Below, piece by piece: positions 24,103 to 33,532 of a stretch of DNA of 49,969 nucleotides. The stretch covers positions 209,650-259,618 of the forward strand of contig DGEI01000013.1 in NCBI GenBank assembly GCA_002385885.1, in the 5' to 3' direction. This DNA comes from Firmicutes bacterium UBA3930. Lineage in GTDB: Bacteria > Bacillota > Clostridia > Caldicoprobacterales > Caldicoprobacteraceae. The notes under the pieces are model-generated. The model did no database searches, was not told the origin of the DNA, and was given only the letters and a program-made list of their open reading frames with translations. The position numbers and the translations under genes are program-made. Position 1 is the stretch's first letter, and each line of letters opens with the position of its first letter.

Positions 24103-25047
24103 TCATTCTTCAGTTCTTTCCTGTCCATTTTCCTTCTTATCATCATCCGTATATTCTACAGCTTCTGATGATAAGTTTCCCTCATTTATCCCATTCGGTA
24201 TCAGAGACGTATCATTTGAACAGGATGCGGCATTTGTAGCATCGGCCCGGGCCTCTGAAGTATCATAGGGCGTTTCATCACGGGAAACAGATGCGCCTTT
24301 TTTCCGTCTGGCAGCAAATAATATTATAGATAATACGATTAAAATACCAGCTAAAAGTTGAGAAACCCTGAACGGCCCCAGGTACAGGCTGTCGGTCCGG
24401 AATCCTTCAATCACAATACGTCCGCAGGAATAAAGAAACATATACAAAAGAAATATTTCCCCGGGTGTTTTTCTTCGCTTCCGGTAGTTAAATAAAAATA
24501 TAAATACCAAAAGGTTCCAAACTGATTCGTAAAAGAAAGTAGCCATGTGCCATGCTTGTTCGGCTTCTATATAGACTGCATACGGAAACCACTGCCATGC
24601 CTTATTGGTAACCATTCTTCCATATGCTTCCTGGTTAAAGAAATTGCCCCATCGGCCGATAGCCTGCCCCAGAATAAGACTGGGAGACACAATATCCACC
24701 AGATCCCAAAAATTTATTTTGCGCCAGAAAGAAAATATAACTGCCGCTGCAATTCCGCCAATAACGGCGCCGTATATGGCAAGGCCTCCCTCCCATATTT
24801 TAATAATATCCAGCGGACGGTTTTTGTATATATTCCATTCAAAAATCACATAATACAATCTTGCGCCTATAACAGCAAGCGGAATGGCAAGAAGGCAAAA
24901 ATCCACAATCATTTCAGGATCATACTTAAGCCTTTTAGCATATCTCATAGCAAGATATATTCCTACAAGTACACCTGCAGAAATAAGTATGCCGTACCAG
25001 TACACAGGTCGTCCAAACAGTTCGAATGCCACCGGATCTGCAACCAT
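24103..25047 (-). CDS. lgt: Prolipoprotein diacylglyceryl transferase
   Basis: The 314-aa polytopic membrane protein has the Lgt signature GQAIGRWGNFFNQEAYG (near 128-144), an early YGILI helix, and C-terminal helices with GRIVIEGFRTDSLYLGPFRVSQ. It transfers diacylglycerol from phosphatidylglycerol to the lipobox Cys of prelipoproteins, the first step of lipoprotein maturation; metQ and possibly dctP in this window would be substrates. The last 50 residues form an acidic, hydrophilic tail not needed in the family. GGGGGAG precedes the ATG. Confidence 0.96.
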   Translation of the reverse strand: MVADPVAFELFGRPVYWYGILISAGVLVGIYLAMRYAKRLKYDPEMIVDFCLLAIPLAVIGARLYYVIFEWNIYKNRPLDIIKIWEGGLAIYGAVIGGIAAAVIFSFWRKINFWDLVDIVSPSLILGQAIGRWGNFFNQEAYGRMVTNKAWQWFPYAVYIEAEQAWHMATFFYESVWNLLVFIFLFNYRKRRKTPGEIFLLYMFLYSCGRIVIEGFRTDSLYLGPFRVSQLLAGILIVLSIILFAARRKKGASVSRDETPYDTSEARADATNAASCSNDTSLIPNGINEGNLSSEAVEYTDDDKKENGQERTEE

Positions 25048-25089
25048 AATGTATCTCTCCCCCCTGTAAACATGTTTTAAACGGCAGGT

Positions 25090-26376
25090 TTATGTGGGCA
25101 TAATTAAAGATAAGCTGCTTGCATAATCATCAAAGAAGCTGTTAAACTGGGTTTTTAATTGATCATAGCTCATCTGTTCCAGCCGTTTCAAGTAATCAAA
25201 CAAAGCTATATCCCTGAAAAATAATGATACGAACAGAACGCCAACCGATTCCAGGGAGTTAAAATTCCTTATATATTCACCAATCTTTTTTTTCTTAATC
25301 CGCAGAAAGTATTCAGGATCCCATGGTTTGTTCTTAATGTTTTCTATCTCCCGGTATACCATATCAACAACCTTTTCAGGGTTAGGAGACTCTCCTCCCA
25401 GAATCATGTGTCCGTATTCTGTTTCCCCGGTATACTCAGCACTAAAAGTGGAATCAATCAGGCCTTCTTCATACAGCCGGTTGTAAAGATCAGACCCAGG
25501 CCCTATCAGCATATCTATTATTATATTGTTTAATATGAGGTTGTCGAGAAGCTGCTGGCTTGATTTTTTTACATTTTTATCTTTAAAACCCAACAAAAAC
25601 AAAGGCCTTGGAACGGGAAGCTTATCCTTTACCACAGGTTCGGCAGCCTGTCCGGGCTCATCAGGATAAATCCTGTTTATCTGTCCCTGTTTTGCTAAAT
25701 CCCTGCTGCCAAAATAATCTTCAACCTGTTTGATTACCCTGTCGGCATCAATATCACCTGTTGCAAACAAAACCATATTTGATGGGTGATAAAAAGTCTC
25801 GTAACACTTATAAAGAGTATCTTTATCAATTTTTTGGATGGACTCGACAGTACCTGCTATATCATTTCTGACCGGGTGTTCGTGATATAATCCCTTTAAC
25901 AGATTGAAATATACCCTCCAGTTAGGATTATCCTGGTACATGATTATTTCCTGAGCAATAATACCTTTCTCCTTATCAACAGTCTGATCGGTAAAATACG
26001 GCTGACCTACAAAGTTAATCAATATATCCAGGCATTCATAAAAATTCCCGGTGGAAGTAAAATGGTAGGCAGTTGTAGTAAAGCTGGTAAAGGCATTAGG
26101 ATTTGCACCCAGTTTGGAATAATCTTCGAAAACATTGCCTTCCTGTTTCTCAAACAGCTTGTGTTCCAAAAAATGAGCAATGCCTTCCGGAACCTTTATC
26201 GGCTGCTTGTCACCGGGCACAACAAAATGATTATCATTGGACCCATAATGGGTGGCATATATTGCAAATTGCTTTTTATATGCCTGTTTGGGAAGAATAT
26301 ATACATTTAAACCATACCTGTGTTTATAGTGTACAAGATTTTCCTCTAACACATTACTGGTTATCTCCCGCTTCAT
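25090..26376 (-). CDS. M16 family peptidase, YfmH type (active-site motif present)
   Basis: The 428-aa protein has the inverted zinc motif HFLEH (near residue 72) within PEGIAHFLEHKLFE, and the distal Glu in EKGIIAQEIIMY near 148. It is therefore likely a competent metalloprotease. Paired M16 proteins of this type in the Bacillota (YfmF/YfmH) are linked to modification of elongation factor P; that role is by homology only. ATG at 26376 is used; a TTG two codons earlier (26382) is possible. It follows its partner gene within 10 nt. Confidence 0.85.
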   Translation of the reverse strand: MKREITSNVLEENLVHYKHRYGLNVYILPKQAYKKQFAIYATHYGSNDNHFVVPGDKQPIKVPEGIAHFLEHKLFEKQEGNVFEDYSKLGANPNAFTSFTTTAYHFTSTGNFYECLDILINFVGQPYFTDQTVDKEKGIIAQEIIMYQDNPNWRVYFNLLKGLYHEHPVRNDIAGTVESIQKIDKDTLYKCYETFYHPSNMVLFATGDIDADRVIKQVEDYFGSRDLAKQGQINRIYPDEPGQAAEPVVKDKLPVPRPLFLLGFKDKNVKKSSQQLLDNLILNNIIIDMLIGPGSDLYNRLYEEGLIDSTFSAEYTGETEYGHMILGGESPNPEKVVDMVYREIENIKNKPWDPEYFLRIKKKKIGEYIRNFNSLESVGVLFVSLFFRDIALFDYLKRLEQMSYDQLKTQFNSFFDDYASSLSLIMPT

Positions 26377-26383
26377 AAGCAAT

Positions 26384-27652
26384 TCATCCCTTCCTCTTGT
26401 TTGTTAGAAAGTAAACGGTATCCATAATTACCTTTTTGGAAACCTCCACTACTTGATCAATGCTGACATTTTTTATATTCTCAACAAATTCTTCCAATGT
26501 AATACCAGATTCAATTATACTGTTCCCCAGGTAATAATCAATTAAATGAGATGGTTGATCCGCGGTTCCCAGTATAGAAGTCACCAGTGAATTTACTGCC
26601 CCCTGATACTCCTGCTGGGTTATGTTCCCGCCAGATATTGCATTTACCTGCTCCATAATAATATCCAGTGTCTGTTCCTGCTTGTCCACATCAATACCTG
26701 CACCAACAAACATAAGGCCTTTAAACCTTTCAAGACGGGCAAACGCATAATATGCCAGACTGGCTTTTTCCCTAACGTTTATGAAAAGCTTGGAGTGAGG
26801 CCCTCCCCCCAGAATACTGCTGTACACCAGGAGAGGATAATACTCCTTATCGCCGGCATTTACATTGGTTCTGAATCCTATGACAAGTTTACCCTGGTTT
26901 ACATCCATCTCTTCGGTAACTGTTCTCTTTTTTGTCTTCAATTTCTTATACGGTGTCACCGGTATGGATTTTATCCGGCTTCTTTCCATAGAAAGGCTTT
27001 GCTCCAGCAGCATCTTAACTTTGTCAGGATCCACATCTCCAACAACAAATATGTCCAGAGGGCTGGTATTTATAATATCTTTGTACACACCGTACAGCCT
27101 GTCATTATCCAGGGATTTCAGATCCTCTTCACTGCCAAATACATACCTGCTGTACTTCTCATCCCTGCACATCTCCTGAATACACCTTTCAAGGCTGTAT
27201 TGAATTTTGTCGTTTATTAATGAACGGATTCTGTTCCCTAAATTTTCTTTTTCCTGATCTATATAGTCTTTTATAAAACTGCCTTCGTGTAATACCGGGC
27301 GGTTGATAATTCTGTTCATAAAATACAAGGATTGGGCCAATAATCCCTGTCCACCCACATACTCGTCATTGACGACTTCCATTGAAAAGCGAAGTATCTG
27401 CCTTTCACCCTTCTTTTGTACTCCTACATCAAAAAGAGCCCCATACAGGCTTTCCAGATGCCGCTGAATATCCTTAAGAGTGGTGAAACCCTCGCAGCCT
27501 CTTCTCAGTACTGCGGGTATCAAAGCATTGTACGTATAATCGTTATCCAAATCCCTGTGAAAGCAAAAGCTTATTGTTACGGTTTTAAATTTTCCGGTTG
27601 GTAAAACGAATAATCGTATACCCTTTTTTATGTCAATCTTTTCTACATTCAT
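26384..27652 (-). CDS. M16 family protein, YfmF type (no zinc motif)
   Basis: The 422-aa protein has the M16 fold pattern (for example LLVYSSILGGGPHSKLFINVREKASLAYYAFARLE near 275-310). The region that should hold HxxEH instead reads TYNALIPAVLRRGCEG, so the catalytic residues are missing. It is probably the inactive partner of the next gene, with which it may form a heterodimer as other paired M16 proteins do. GGAGGGA precedes the ATG. It opens the transcript leading to lgt. Confidence 0.85.
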   Translation of the reverse strand: MNVEKIDIKKGIRLFVLPTGKFKTVTISFCFHRDLDNDYTYNALIPAVLRRGCEGFTTLKDIQRHLESLYGALFDVGVQKKGERQILRFSMEVVNDEYVGGQGLLAQSLYFMNRIINRPVLHEGSFIKDYIDQEKENLGNRIRSLINDKIQYSLERCIQEMCRDEKYSRYVFGSEEDLKSLDNDRLYGVYKDIINTSPLDIFVVGDVDPDKVKMLLEQSLSMERSRIKSIPVTPYKKLKTKKRTVTEEMDVNQGKLVIGFRTNVNAGDKEYYPLLVYSSILGGGPHSKLFINVREKASLAYYAFARLERFKGLMFVGAGIDVDKQEQTLDIIMEQVNAISGGNITQQEYQGAVNSLVTSILGTADQPSHLIDYYLGNSIIESGITLEEFVENIKNVSIDQVVEVSKKVIMDTVYFLTNKRKG

Positions 27653-27884
27653 TTATATCCCTCCCAAATCTCCAGCAGGAACATTTAAATATTTCGTCTT
27701 TTGTTTAAAAAATCCTTTAAAAATATTATTCTTTAGTTAAATATTTCTATTCACCTAAAGGGAAATTAGCTGTTTTAAGAATAAATTTGAAATGATTATA
27801 ACCGGCTGTTTTAAGAAAAAACGAATTACTGCATCTTTTGTACTAATAAACAGCAGGCATTTATAGGAAACCTAATAATAAGGC
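27653..27884. other. Intergenic region with a 13-nt direct repeat
   Basis: This AT-rich gap separates divergent genes and holds no gene. GCTGTTTTAAGAA occurs twice (27769-27781 and 27805-27817), 36 nt apart start to start, a spacing of about three and a half helical turns. It could be paired sites for a regulator of either neighbour. Confidence 0.4.
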
Positions 27885-27913
27885 TTGCATATTTATAAAA
27901 GTTTGACTATACT
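27885..27913 (+). promoter_or_regulatory. Promoter of the cupin-regulator/acyl-CoA synthetase pair
   Basis: TTGCAT (27885-27890), 17-nt spacer, TATACT (27908-27913). Transcription would start near 27920, 25 nt before the regulator's ATG. Confidence 0.7.
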
Positions 27914-27944
27914 TATTTCATATTTCAGTAGAAAGGGGATGCAT

Positions 27945-28499
27945 ATGTACGAACAAGTCAAACAGATTGCCATCAGAATCAGAGAGCTCAGGGAGATTTC
28001 AGGTATATCCCCGGAGGAAATGGCAGAAGTTTTCAACATACCTTTGGAATTGTACCAGCAGTATGAAGCCGGAGAAATCGACATACCTGTAAGCTTTATA
28101 TATCAGGTTGCCAACAAGTTTAACGTTGAGCTCACGGCAATACTAACGGGCGAAGAACCCAAACTGCGCATTTATTCCCTTGTGAGAAAAGGTAAGGGCT
28201 TAGAGGTTGAAAGAAGAAAAGAGTATAAATACCAAAACCTGGCTTATAATTTTATCCATAAAAAAGCGGAACCCTTTCTAGTAACAGTAGATCCAAAACC
28301 AAATGGCGAACCCGTCAGCCTTAACTCACACCCGGGGCAGGAATTTAATTACGTTCTTGAAGGCACCCTTAAAATTGTTATTCACAATTACGAGCTTATA
28401 CTCAACGAAGGAGATTCCCTCTTCTTTGATTCTAACTATAAACATGGGATGCAGGCTTTAAACGGGAAGCCGGCTAAATTCCTGGCCATTATACTATAA
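27945..28499 (+). CDS. XRE-type HTH regulator with C-terminal cupin domain
   Basis: The 184-aa protein has an XRE helix-turn-helix at about residues 8-62 (REISGISPEEMAEVFNIPLE) and a cupin barrel at about 110-184. The latter has SHPGQEFNYVLEG as first motif and GDSLFFDSNYKHGMQALNG as second, with metal-site His and Glu. Such proteins sense small molecules through the cupin. ATG at 27945 follows GAAAGGGG; a longer frame has no ribosome binding site. The acyl-CoA synthetase follows 34 nt downstream, so it probably regulates or is induced with fatty- or organic-acid activation. Confidence 0.9.
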   Translation: MYEQVKQIAIRIRELREISGISPEEMAEVFNIPLELYQQYEAGEIDIPVSFIYQVANKFNVELTAILTGEEPKLRIYSLVRKGKGLEVERRKEYKYQNLAYNFIHKKAEPFLVTVDPKPNGEPVSLNSHPGQEFNYVLEGTLKIVIHNYELILNEGDSLFFDSNYKHGMQALNGKPAKFLAIIL

Positions 28500-28533
28500 C
28501 TAAACAAATTTACACATAAGGAGTAGGTATTTG

Positions 28534-30192
28534 ATGTTAAATAAGTTTTTGTCAAAGATCACCTTTGAATCGTATAAGGATTTCGTGCAAAATTTCCAAA
28601 TACGGATCCCCGACAATTTTAACTTTGCATATGATGTTGTTGATGAGCTTGCCAGGCAAAAACCGGACAAAACAGCTATAGTATGGTGTGATGATAATGG
28701 CGGTGAAGCAGTTTTTACCTTTGCCCAGCTGAAATATTACAGCGATAAAACTGCTAATTATCTCAAATCCGTTGGCATAAAAAAGGGAGATCCGGTTATG
28801 CTTATTTTAAAGGGTCGCTATGAATTCTGGTTCTGCCTCATTGCCTTACACAAACTGGGTGCAATTGCAGTGCCGGCTACCCACCTACTTACAGCGAAAG
28901 ATATTATATACAGAAACAACGCCGCAAGTATCAAAATGATAATTGCCGTAAATGATCCGCCCTTGCTTGATCACATTGATAAGGCACAGTCAGAATCTCC
29001 TTCGCTGCTTTATAAAGCAGCCATAGGTAATATAAACCGGAATGGCTGGATTAGTTTTGACGAAGGAGTATCAAAGGCAGATTCCGATTTTCAAAGGCCA
29101 TTAGGAGATGAAGCCACTACAAATAATGATATATCCTTACTGTATTTTACTTCCGGCACAACGGGATACCCTAAAATGGTTCAGCATAATTTCACATACC
29201 CGTTAGGCCACATCGTAACGGCAAAGTTCTGGCAGAATGTTGAGGAAGACGGCCTCCATTATACTGTGGCCGATACCGGATGGGCCAAGGCAGTATGGGG
29301 AAAAATATATGGACAATGGATAAGTGGAAGCGCGGTCTTTGTATATGATTATGACAGATTTGATCCAAAACGGTTACTTGGCGTTATAGAAAAATATGGC
29401 GTTACTTCCTTCTGTGCGCCGCCTACAATATATCGTTTTCTTATTAAAGAGAATTTATCTGACTACAATCTCAGCAGCCTTAAATACTGCGTGGTAGCCG
29501 GGGAACCGTTAAATCCGGAAGTTTATAACCAGTTCTTAAAAGCAACGGGAATAAAGCTTATGGAAGGCTATGGGCAAACTGAGCTTACGGTAACAATAGC
29601 TACATTCCCATGGATGAAACCAAAGCCTGGTTCTATGGGTAAACCGGCTCCCGGGTACGATATAGATATAATTGACGAAGAAGGGCGTTCATGCGATGTA
29701 GGTGAACAGGGCCAAATAGTCGTTCGTACCGACAGGTATAAACCTGTCGGGATGTTCGATGGTTATTATCGTGAACCGGAAAGGACCAGGGAAGTATGGC
29801 GCGATGGGATCTATTATACCGGCGATATGGCCTGGAAAGATGAGGATGGTTACTTCTGGTTTGTAGGCCGTTCAGACGATGTTATCAAAAGCTCCGGTTA
29901 TAGAATTGGGCCATTTGAAGTTGAAAGCGCACTGTTGGAACATCCTGCTGTTTTGGAATGTGCAATTACGGGAGCTCCCGATCCAATAAGGGGCCAGGTT
30001 GTAAAAGCTACCGTTGTTTTGGCAAAGGGTTATAGACCCTCTCAGGAATTAATAGTCGAATTGCAGGACCATGTTAAAAAGACAACTGCTCCATACAAGT
30101 ATCCTAGAATAGTTGAATTTGTAGAGGAGCTTCCCAAAACCATAAGCGGAAAAATACGCAGGGTGGAAATAAGAACAAAGGACAATGAATAA
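28534..30192 (+). CDS. AMP-forming acyl-CoA synthetase family protein
   Basis: The 552-aa protein has all main adenylate-forming motifs: LLYFTSGTTGYPKMVQH near 205, MEGYGQTELT near 335, YYTGDMAW near 428, KSSGYRIGPFEVE near 450 and PKTISGKIRRVEIR with the catalytic Lys near 540. The layout fits medium-chain acyl- or acetyl-CoA synthetases, which activate a carboxylic acid with ATP and CoA; chain length cannot be told. GGAG lies before both ATG (28534) and a TTG one codon earlier. It is cotranscribed with the cupin regulator and ends at a strong hairpin. Confidence 0.9.
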   Translation: MLNKFLSKITFESYKDFVQNFQIRIPDNFNFAYDVVDELARQKPDKTAIVWCDDNGGEAVFTFAQLKYYSDKTANYLKSVGIKKGDPVMLILKGRYEFWFCLIALHKLGAIAVPATHLLTAKDIIYRNNAASIKMIIAVNDPPLLDHIDKAQSESPSLLYKAAIGNINRNGWISFDEGVSKADSDFQRPLGDEATTNNDISLLYFTSGTTGYPKMVQHNFTYPLGHIVTAKFWQNVEEDGLHYTVADTGWAKAVWGKIYGQWISGSAVFVYDYDRFDPKRLLGVIEKYGVTSFCAPPTIYRFLIKENLSDYNLSSLKYCVVAGEPLNPEVYNQFLKATGIKLMEGYGQTELTVTIATFPWMKPKPGSMGKPAPGYDIDIIDEEGRSCDVGEQGQIVVRTDRYKPVGMFDGYYREPERTREVWRDGIYYTGDMAWKDEDGYFWFVGRSDDVIKSSGYRIGPFEVESALLEHPAVLECAITGAPDPIRGQVVKATVVLAKGYRPSQELIVELQDHVKKTTAPYKYPRIVEFVEELPKTISGKIRRVEIRTKDNE

Positions 30193-30197
30193 ACTAA

Positions 30198-30237
30198 GGG
30201 ATACTCCTGGAGATATAACTCCAGGGGTATCCCTTTA
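30198..30237. terminator. Shared terminator between the acyl-CoA synthetase gene and spoIVA
   Basis: GGGATAC, mismatch, CCTGGAG, six-nt loop, CTCCAGG, mismatch, GTATCCC, then TTTATA. The 14-pair stem is in a convergent position and includes the spoIVA stop codon (30237-30235). Confidence 0.85.
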
Positions 30238-31713
30238 TAGTATTATACAAATGAGTCCTCCGCTTCCTTCATTAATTATCCTCTGCAAGGTTTCCTGGAT
30301 CTTGAATTGAGCGTCTTCAGGCATCCTCATAAGCTTATTGGCCAGCCCTTCTTTAACCAGTTCATGAAGTGATTTACCGAATATATTTGTCTCCCACAAC
30401 ATGGAGGGATCACTTTCAAACTCCTGTAGTAAATATCTGACCAGTTCTTCGCTTTGCCTTTCGGTACCTACAATAGGGGATACCTCGGTCTGTATATCCG
30501 CCCGTATAAAATGCAGCGATGGAGCGCTGGCTTTAAGCCGGACGCCAAAGCTGTTTCCTCTTTTTACAATTTCGGGCTCTTCCAGGGTCAGCTCCTCCAT
30601 TGACGGAGGCACCAGCCCATATCCCGTTTCCCTGACATCATTCAGCGCCACCGCTATCCGATCATACTCCTTTTTGGCTGCAGCCAACTGCTTCATCAGG
30701 CCTATTAACTGATAATCTCCATCAATTTCATAACCGCACTCCTCACCAAGGATCCTATAGAACATGCCCGGCTTTACATCAACACCGATGGCCACCTTGC
30801 CGGTGCCAAGATTAATGCTGCTGATCTTCGGCCATTCTATATATTCCATCTGCTCATCGGCTATTCCAATTCTTTCTACATCCCTTACCCTGTAAACATT
30901 ATCAATAATATTGTTAACATATTCAAGAATGTATTTTACCAGCCAGTGTTCTTCATCAAGAGTTTGCACCCATTTGGGAGTATCGATCCGGATCTCAGTT
31001 AATGGAAACTCAAATAATACGCTGCTTAATATACTGTTTATATCCTGAACGGTAAGATTGAGTACATCCAGCGCTAATACGGGCACATCATACTTTTCTT
31101 CCAAAGCATTTTTTAATGCGGTTGTCTCCTGGGTTTCAGGATTTCTTGAATTTAATATAATGATAAATGGTTTATTAAGTTCCTTAAGTTCCCTGATAAC
31201 CCTCTCTTCTGCTTCAACATAATTTGCTCTTGGAATCTCGGTAATACTGCCGTCAGTGGTAACAACCAGCCCGATTGTCGAATGATCGGTAATAACCTTT
31301 CTTGTTCCCAGCTCAGCTGCCTCTTCAAAGGGAATATCATAGTCAAACCATGGTGTACGGACCATCCGGGGCCCGTCGCCTTCCATGTGGCCAATGGCGC
31401 CTTTGACAAGATATCCAACACAATCAACCATTCTTACTCTCAGATTGGCAGTTTCTTTTATGGTTATTTCAACCGCTTCATTTGGAACAAATTTTGGCTG
31501 AGTTGTCATGATAGAACGTCCGGTGCCGCTTTGAGGCATTTCATCTCTCGTGCGTTCCTTTTTAAAGCCATTTTCTATATTAGGCAGAACCAACAAATCC
31601 ATAAATTGCTTTATCAAAGTTGATTTGCCAGTACGTACCGGCCCTACTACCCCTATGTATATATCGCCATCGGTTCGCTCAGCTATGTCCCGGTACAAAT
31701 CAAACTTTTCCAT
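30235..31713 (-). CDS. spoIVA: Stage IV sporulation protein A (spore coat ATPase)
   Basis: The 492-aa protein is full length. It has the Walker A motif GPVRTGKST near residue 23, the conserved ERTRDEMPQSGTGRSIMTTQ near 54-73, and the characteristic C-terminus ending GGLICIIL. SpoIVA polymerises on the forespore outer membrane using ATP and is the base layer of the coat. It shows directly that the organism has the spore programme. GGAGGGG precedes the ATG. It is expected to be expressed from a sigma-E promoter, but I could not identify one with confidence in 31714-31879. Confidence 0.97.
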   Translation of the reverse strand: MEKFDLYRDIAERTDGDIYIGVVGPVRTGKSTLIKQFMDLLVLPNIENGFKKERTRDEMPQSGTGRSIMTTQPKFVPNEAVEITIKETANLRVRMVDCVGYLVKGAIGHMEGDGPRMVRTPWFDYDIPFEEAAELGTRKVITDHSTIGLVVTTDGSITEIPRANYVEAEERVIRELKELNKPFIIILNSRNPETQETTALKNALEEKYDVPVLALDVLNLTVQDINSILSSVLFEFPLTEIRIDTPKWVQTLDEEHWLVKYILEYVNNIIDNVYRVRDVERIGIADEQMEYIEWPKISSINLGTGKVAIGVDVKPGMFYRILGEECGYEIDGDYQLIGLMKQLAAAKKEYDRIAVALNDVRETGYGLVPPSMEELTLEEPEIVKRGNSFGVRLKASAPSLHFIRADIQTEVSPIVGTERQSEELVRYLLQEFESDPSMLWETNIFGKSLHELVKEGLANKLMRMPEDAQFKIQETLQRIINEGSGGLICIIL

Positions 31714-31879
31714 TCATTCCCCTCCTTTTACTCCACAACGCATTTTACAGCCATAAACAGAGCCATCCTTAATCCTGAAACCGGTGCATGCTTTATATGC
31801 GTATCTCTCTACAGTCATGCATATTAATATATATTGAAGGGGAATGAAGTTTATGACAAGTTATAGGAAAAATGACATT

Positions 31880-32908
31880 CTACTGAAACAAATCATAGTC
31901 ATCGGATACTATGCCCAGCTCATGGTTTCTATCCCTCAGCATCAGTTCTTCCACGGCTTCCCTGGGATCTTTACCTTCAAAAAGTACATAATACAGCTGC
32001 TCCGTGACAGGCATGACAATATTATGCTTTTTTGACAACCGGTAGGCGGCTTTACAGGTGTTAACGCCTTCCACCACCATGCCAATGCTATCCAATACCT
32101 GATCCAAAGGCTTGCCCTGTCCTATCAGGATTCCTGCCCGCCTGTTCCGGCTGTGCATGCTTGTACAAGTCGCAATTAAGTCGCCAATTCCCGAAAGCCC
32201 CCAAAAAGTCGAAGGAGAAGCCCCGGCAGCCTTGCCTAATCTGGAAATCTCCACCATGCCCCTGTTTATAAGGGCGGCTTTACTGTTGTCCCCATAGCCC
32301 AATCCGTCATTTATGCCGGCAGCCAAAGCAATGACGTTTTTAAGAGCCCCGCCCATTTCAACCCCTATGATATCGGGGTTGGTGTACACCCTGAAGCAGG
32401 GGCTCATAAATATGTCCTGTACATATTCACTATCGGTTTTGTTTGGAGAAGCAGATACCACAGCGGTAGGAATACCGCGGCCTACTTCTTCAGCATGGCT
32501 GGGTCCGGAAAGAACCACAACCCGTGCATCAGAAATCTCCTGCTGAATAACCTGAGACATCCTGTATAGCGACCCGGTTTCCAGGCCCTTTGCGACATTA
32601 ACAATTACATGATCTTTAGCAATGAAAGGAGATATTTGACGTGCCAGACTTCTTATGTATTGTGAAGGTACGGCCAGTACGGTTGCCTCCACATCGTTGA
32701 GCACCTCATCCAAAGCCTGTGCCGGAAAGACATTGCCGGGTATCATAACCCCCGGAAGGTATTTTGTATTTTCCCTGGCGACAGCAATCTGATGGTGTAC
32801 ATGCTTACCATGTACCCACAGCTTTACTGTCATGCCCTTATTGGCAAGCAGAACAGACAAGGCCGTCCCCCAGCTGCCTGCCCCAATAACAGCGATCTTC
32901 TTCACCAT
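31880..32908 (-). CDS. gpsA: NAD(P)-dependent glycerol-3-phosphate dehydrogenase
   Basis: The 342-aa protein has the Rossmann motif GAGSWGTALSVLLANKG (residues 8-24), NVAKGLE near 108, and the substrate segment GGALKNVIALAAGINDGLGYGDNSKAALI near 190-218 with the catalytic Lys. It makes sn-glycerol 3-phosphate from dihydroxyacetone phosphate. plsY follows upstream, just 11 nt apart, so the two genes supply and acylate the glycerol backbone for phospholipids. AGGTG lies eight nt before the ATG. Confidence 0.97.
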   Translation of the reverse strand: MVKKIAVIGAGSWGTALSVLLANKGMTVKLWVHGKHVHHQIAVARENTKYLPGVMIPGNVFPAQALDEVLNDVEATVLAVPSQYIRSLARQISPFIAKDHVIVNVAKGLETGSLYRMSQVIQQEISDARVVVLSGPSHAEEVGRGIPTAVVSASPNKTDSEYVQDIFMSPCFRVYTNPDIIGVEMGGALKNVIALAAGINDGLGYGDNSKAALINRGMVEISRLGKAAGASPSTFWGLSGIGDLIATCTSMHSRNRRAGILIGQGKPLDQVLDSIGMVVEGVNTCKAAYRLSKKHNIVMPVTEQLYYVLFEGKDPREAVEELMLRDRNHELGIVSDDYDLFQ

Positions 32909-32919
32909 TTAAAATTCAC

Positions 32920-33516
32920 CTACTGTACTCTCGACCGTTCTCCCAGCTTGTGTTCCCTGCCTGACAGCAAACGGGAAATATTGCTTTTGTGCCTTAACAG
33001 TGCCAGACCTCCCAGAAATAATCCATACAGCACTATTCCCCAGTCGTATCCCCATATTATCAACAGTACCGGCAGCAAAACAGCAGCTGTTATAGAAGCC
33101 AATGAAACATACCTGGTGATGGCAATAATTATGATACCTATAACAAACAGTATACCGCTTATGGCGGGAAAGAGCATCAGAAGAACGCCAAAAGAAGTCG
33201 CAATTCCTTTTCCTCCTTTAAAATTCAAAAATACCGACCAGTCGTGTCCCACAATTGCCGCAGCTCCCGCCACAAAAGCTCCTGTTTTTCCGGCAATCCA
33301 TCCACCTATCAGGACCGCTATAACTCCCTTCAGTATATCCGCCAAAAACACTGCTATACCGGCTTTAAGCCCCAGCACCCTGAAGGCGTTGGTTGCTCCT
33401 GCATTACCACTGCCGTACTGTCTTATATCAATTTTCCTGGCAATTTTGCCAATCAAAAAAGATGGCGGTATGCTTCCTATTAAGTAAGCTAAAACAATTA
33501 CAAAAAGGAGTTTCAT
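32920..33516 (-). CDS. plsY: Glycerol-3-phosphate acyltransferase PlsY
   Basis: The 198-aa membrane protein has the PlsY motifs: GSIPPSFLIG near 12, GSGNAGATNAFRVLG near 36-50, and GGKGIATSFGVLL near 100-112, with five to seven transmembrane helices. It transfers acyl groups from acyl-phosphate to glycerol 3-phosphate. It lies between der (16 nt upstream) and gpsA (11 nt downstream), a gene order common in the Bacillota. Confidence 0.97.
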   Translation of the reverse strand: MKLLFVIVLAYLIGSIPPSFLIGKIARKIDIRQYGSGNAGATNAFRVLGLKAGIAVFLADILKGVIAVLIGGWIAGKTGAFVAGAAAIVGHDWSVFLNFKGGKGIATSFGVLLMLFPAISGILFVIGIIIIAITRYVSLASITAAVLLPVLLIIWGYDWGIVLYGLFLGGLALLRHKSNISRLLSGREHKLGERSRVQ

Positions 33517-33532
33517 CTCAATCCCTCCATTG

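Noticed and set aside
31714..31879. Sigma-E promoter of spoIVA
   Set aside because: A CATATAA-like -10 box is present on the reverse strand, but no -35 box at proper spacing could be defended.
32792..33487. 231-codon plus-strand frame
   Set aside because: It is antisense to gpsA and plsY, both of which are clearly real; the translation has no family character.
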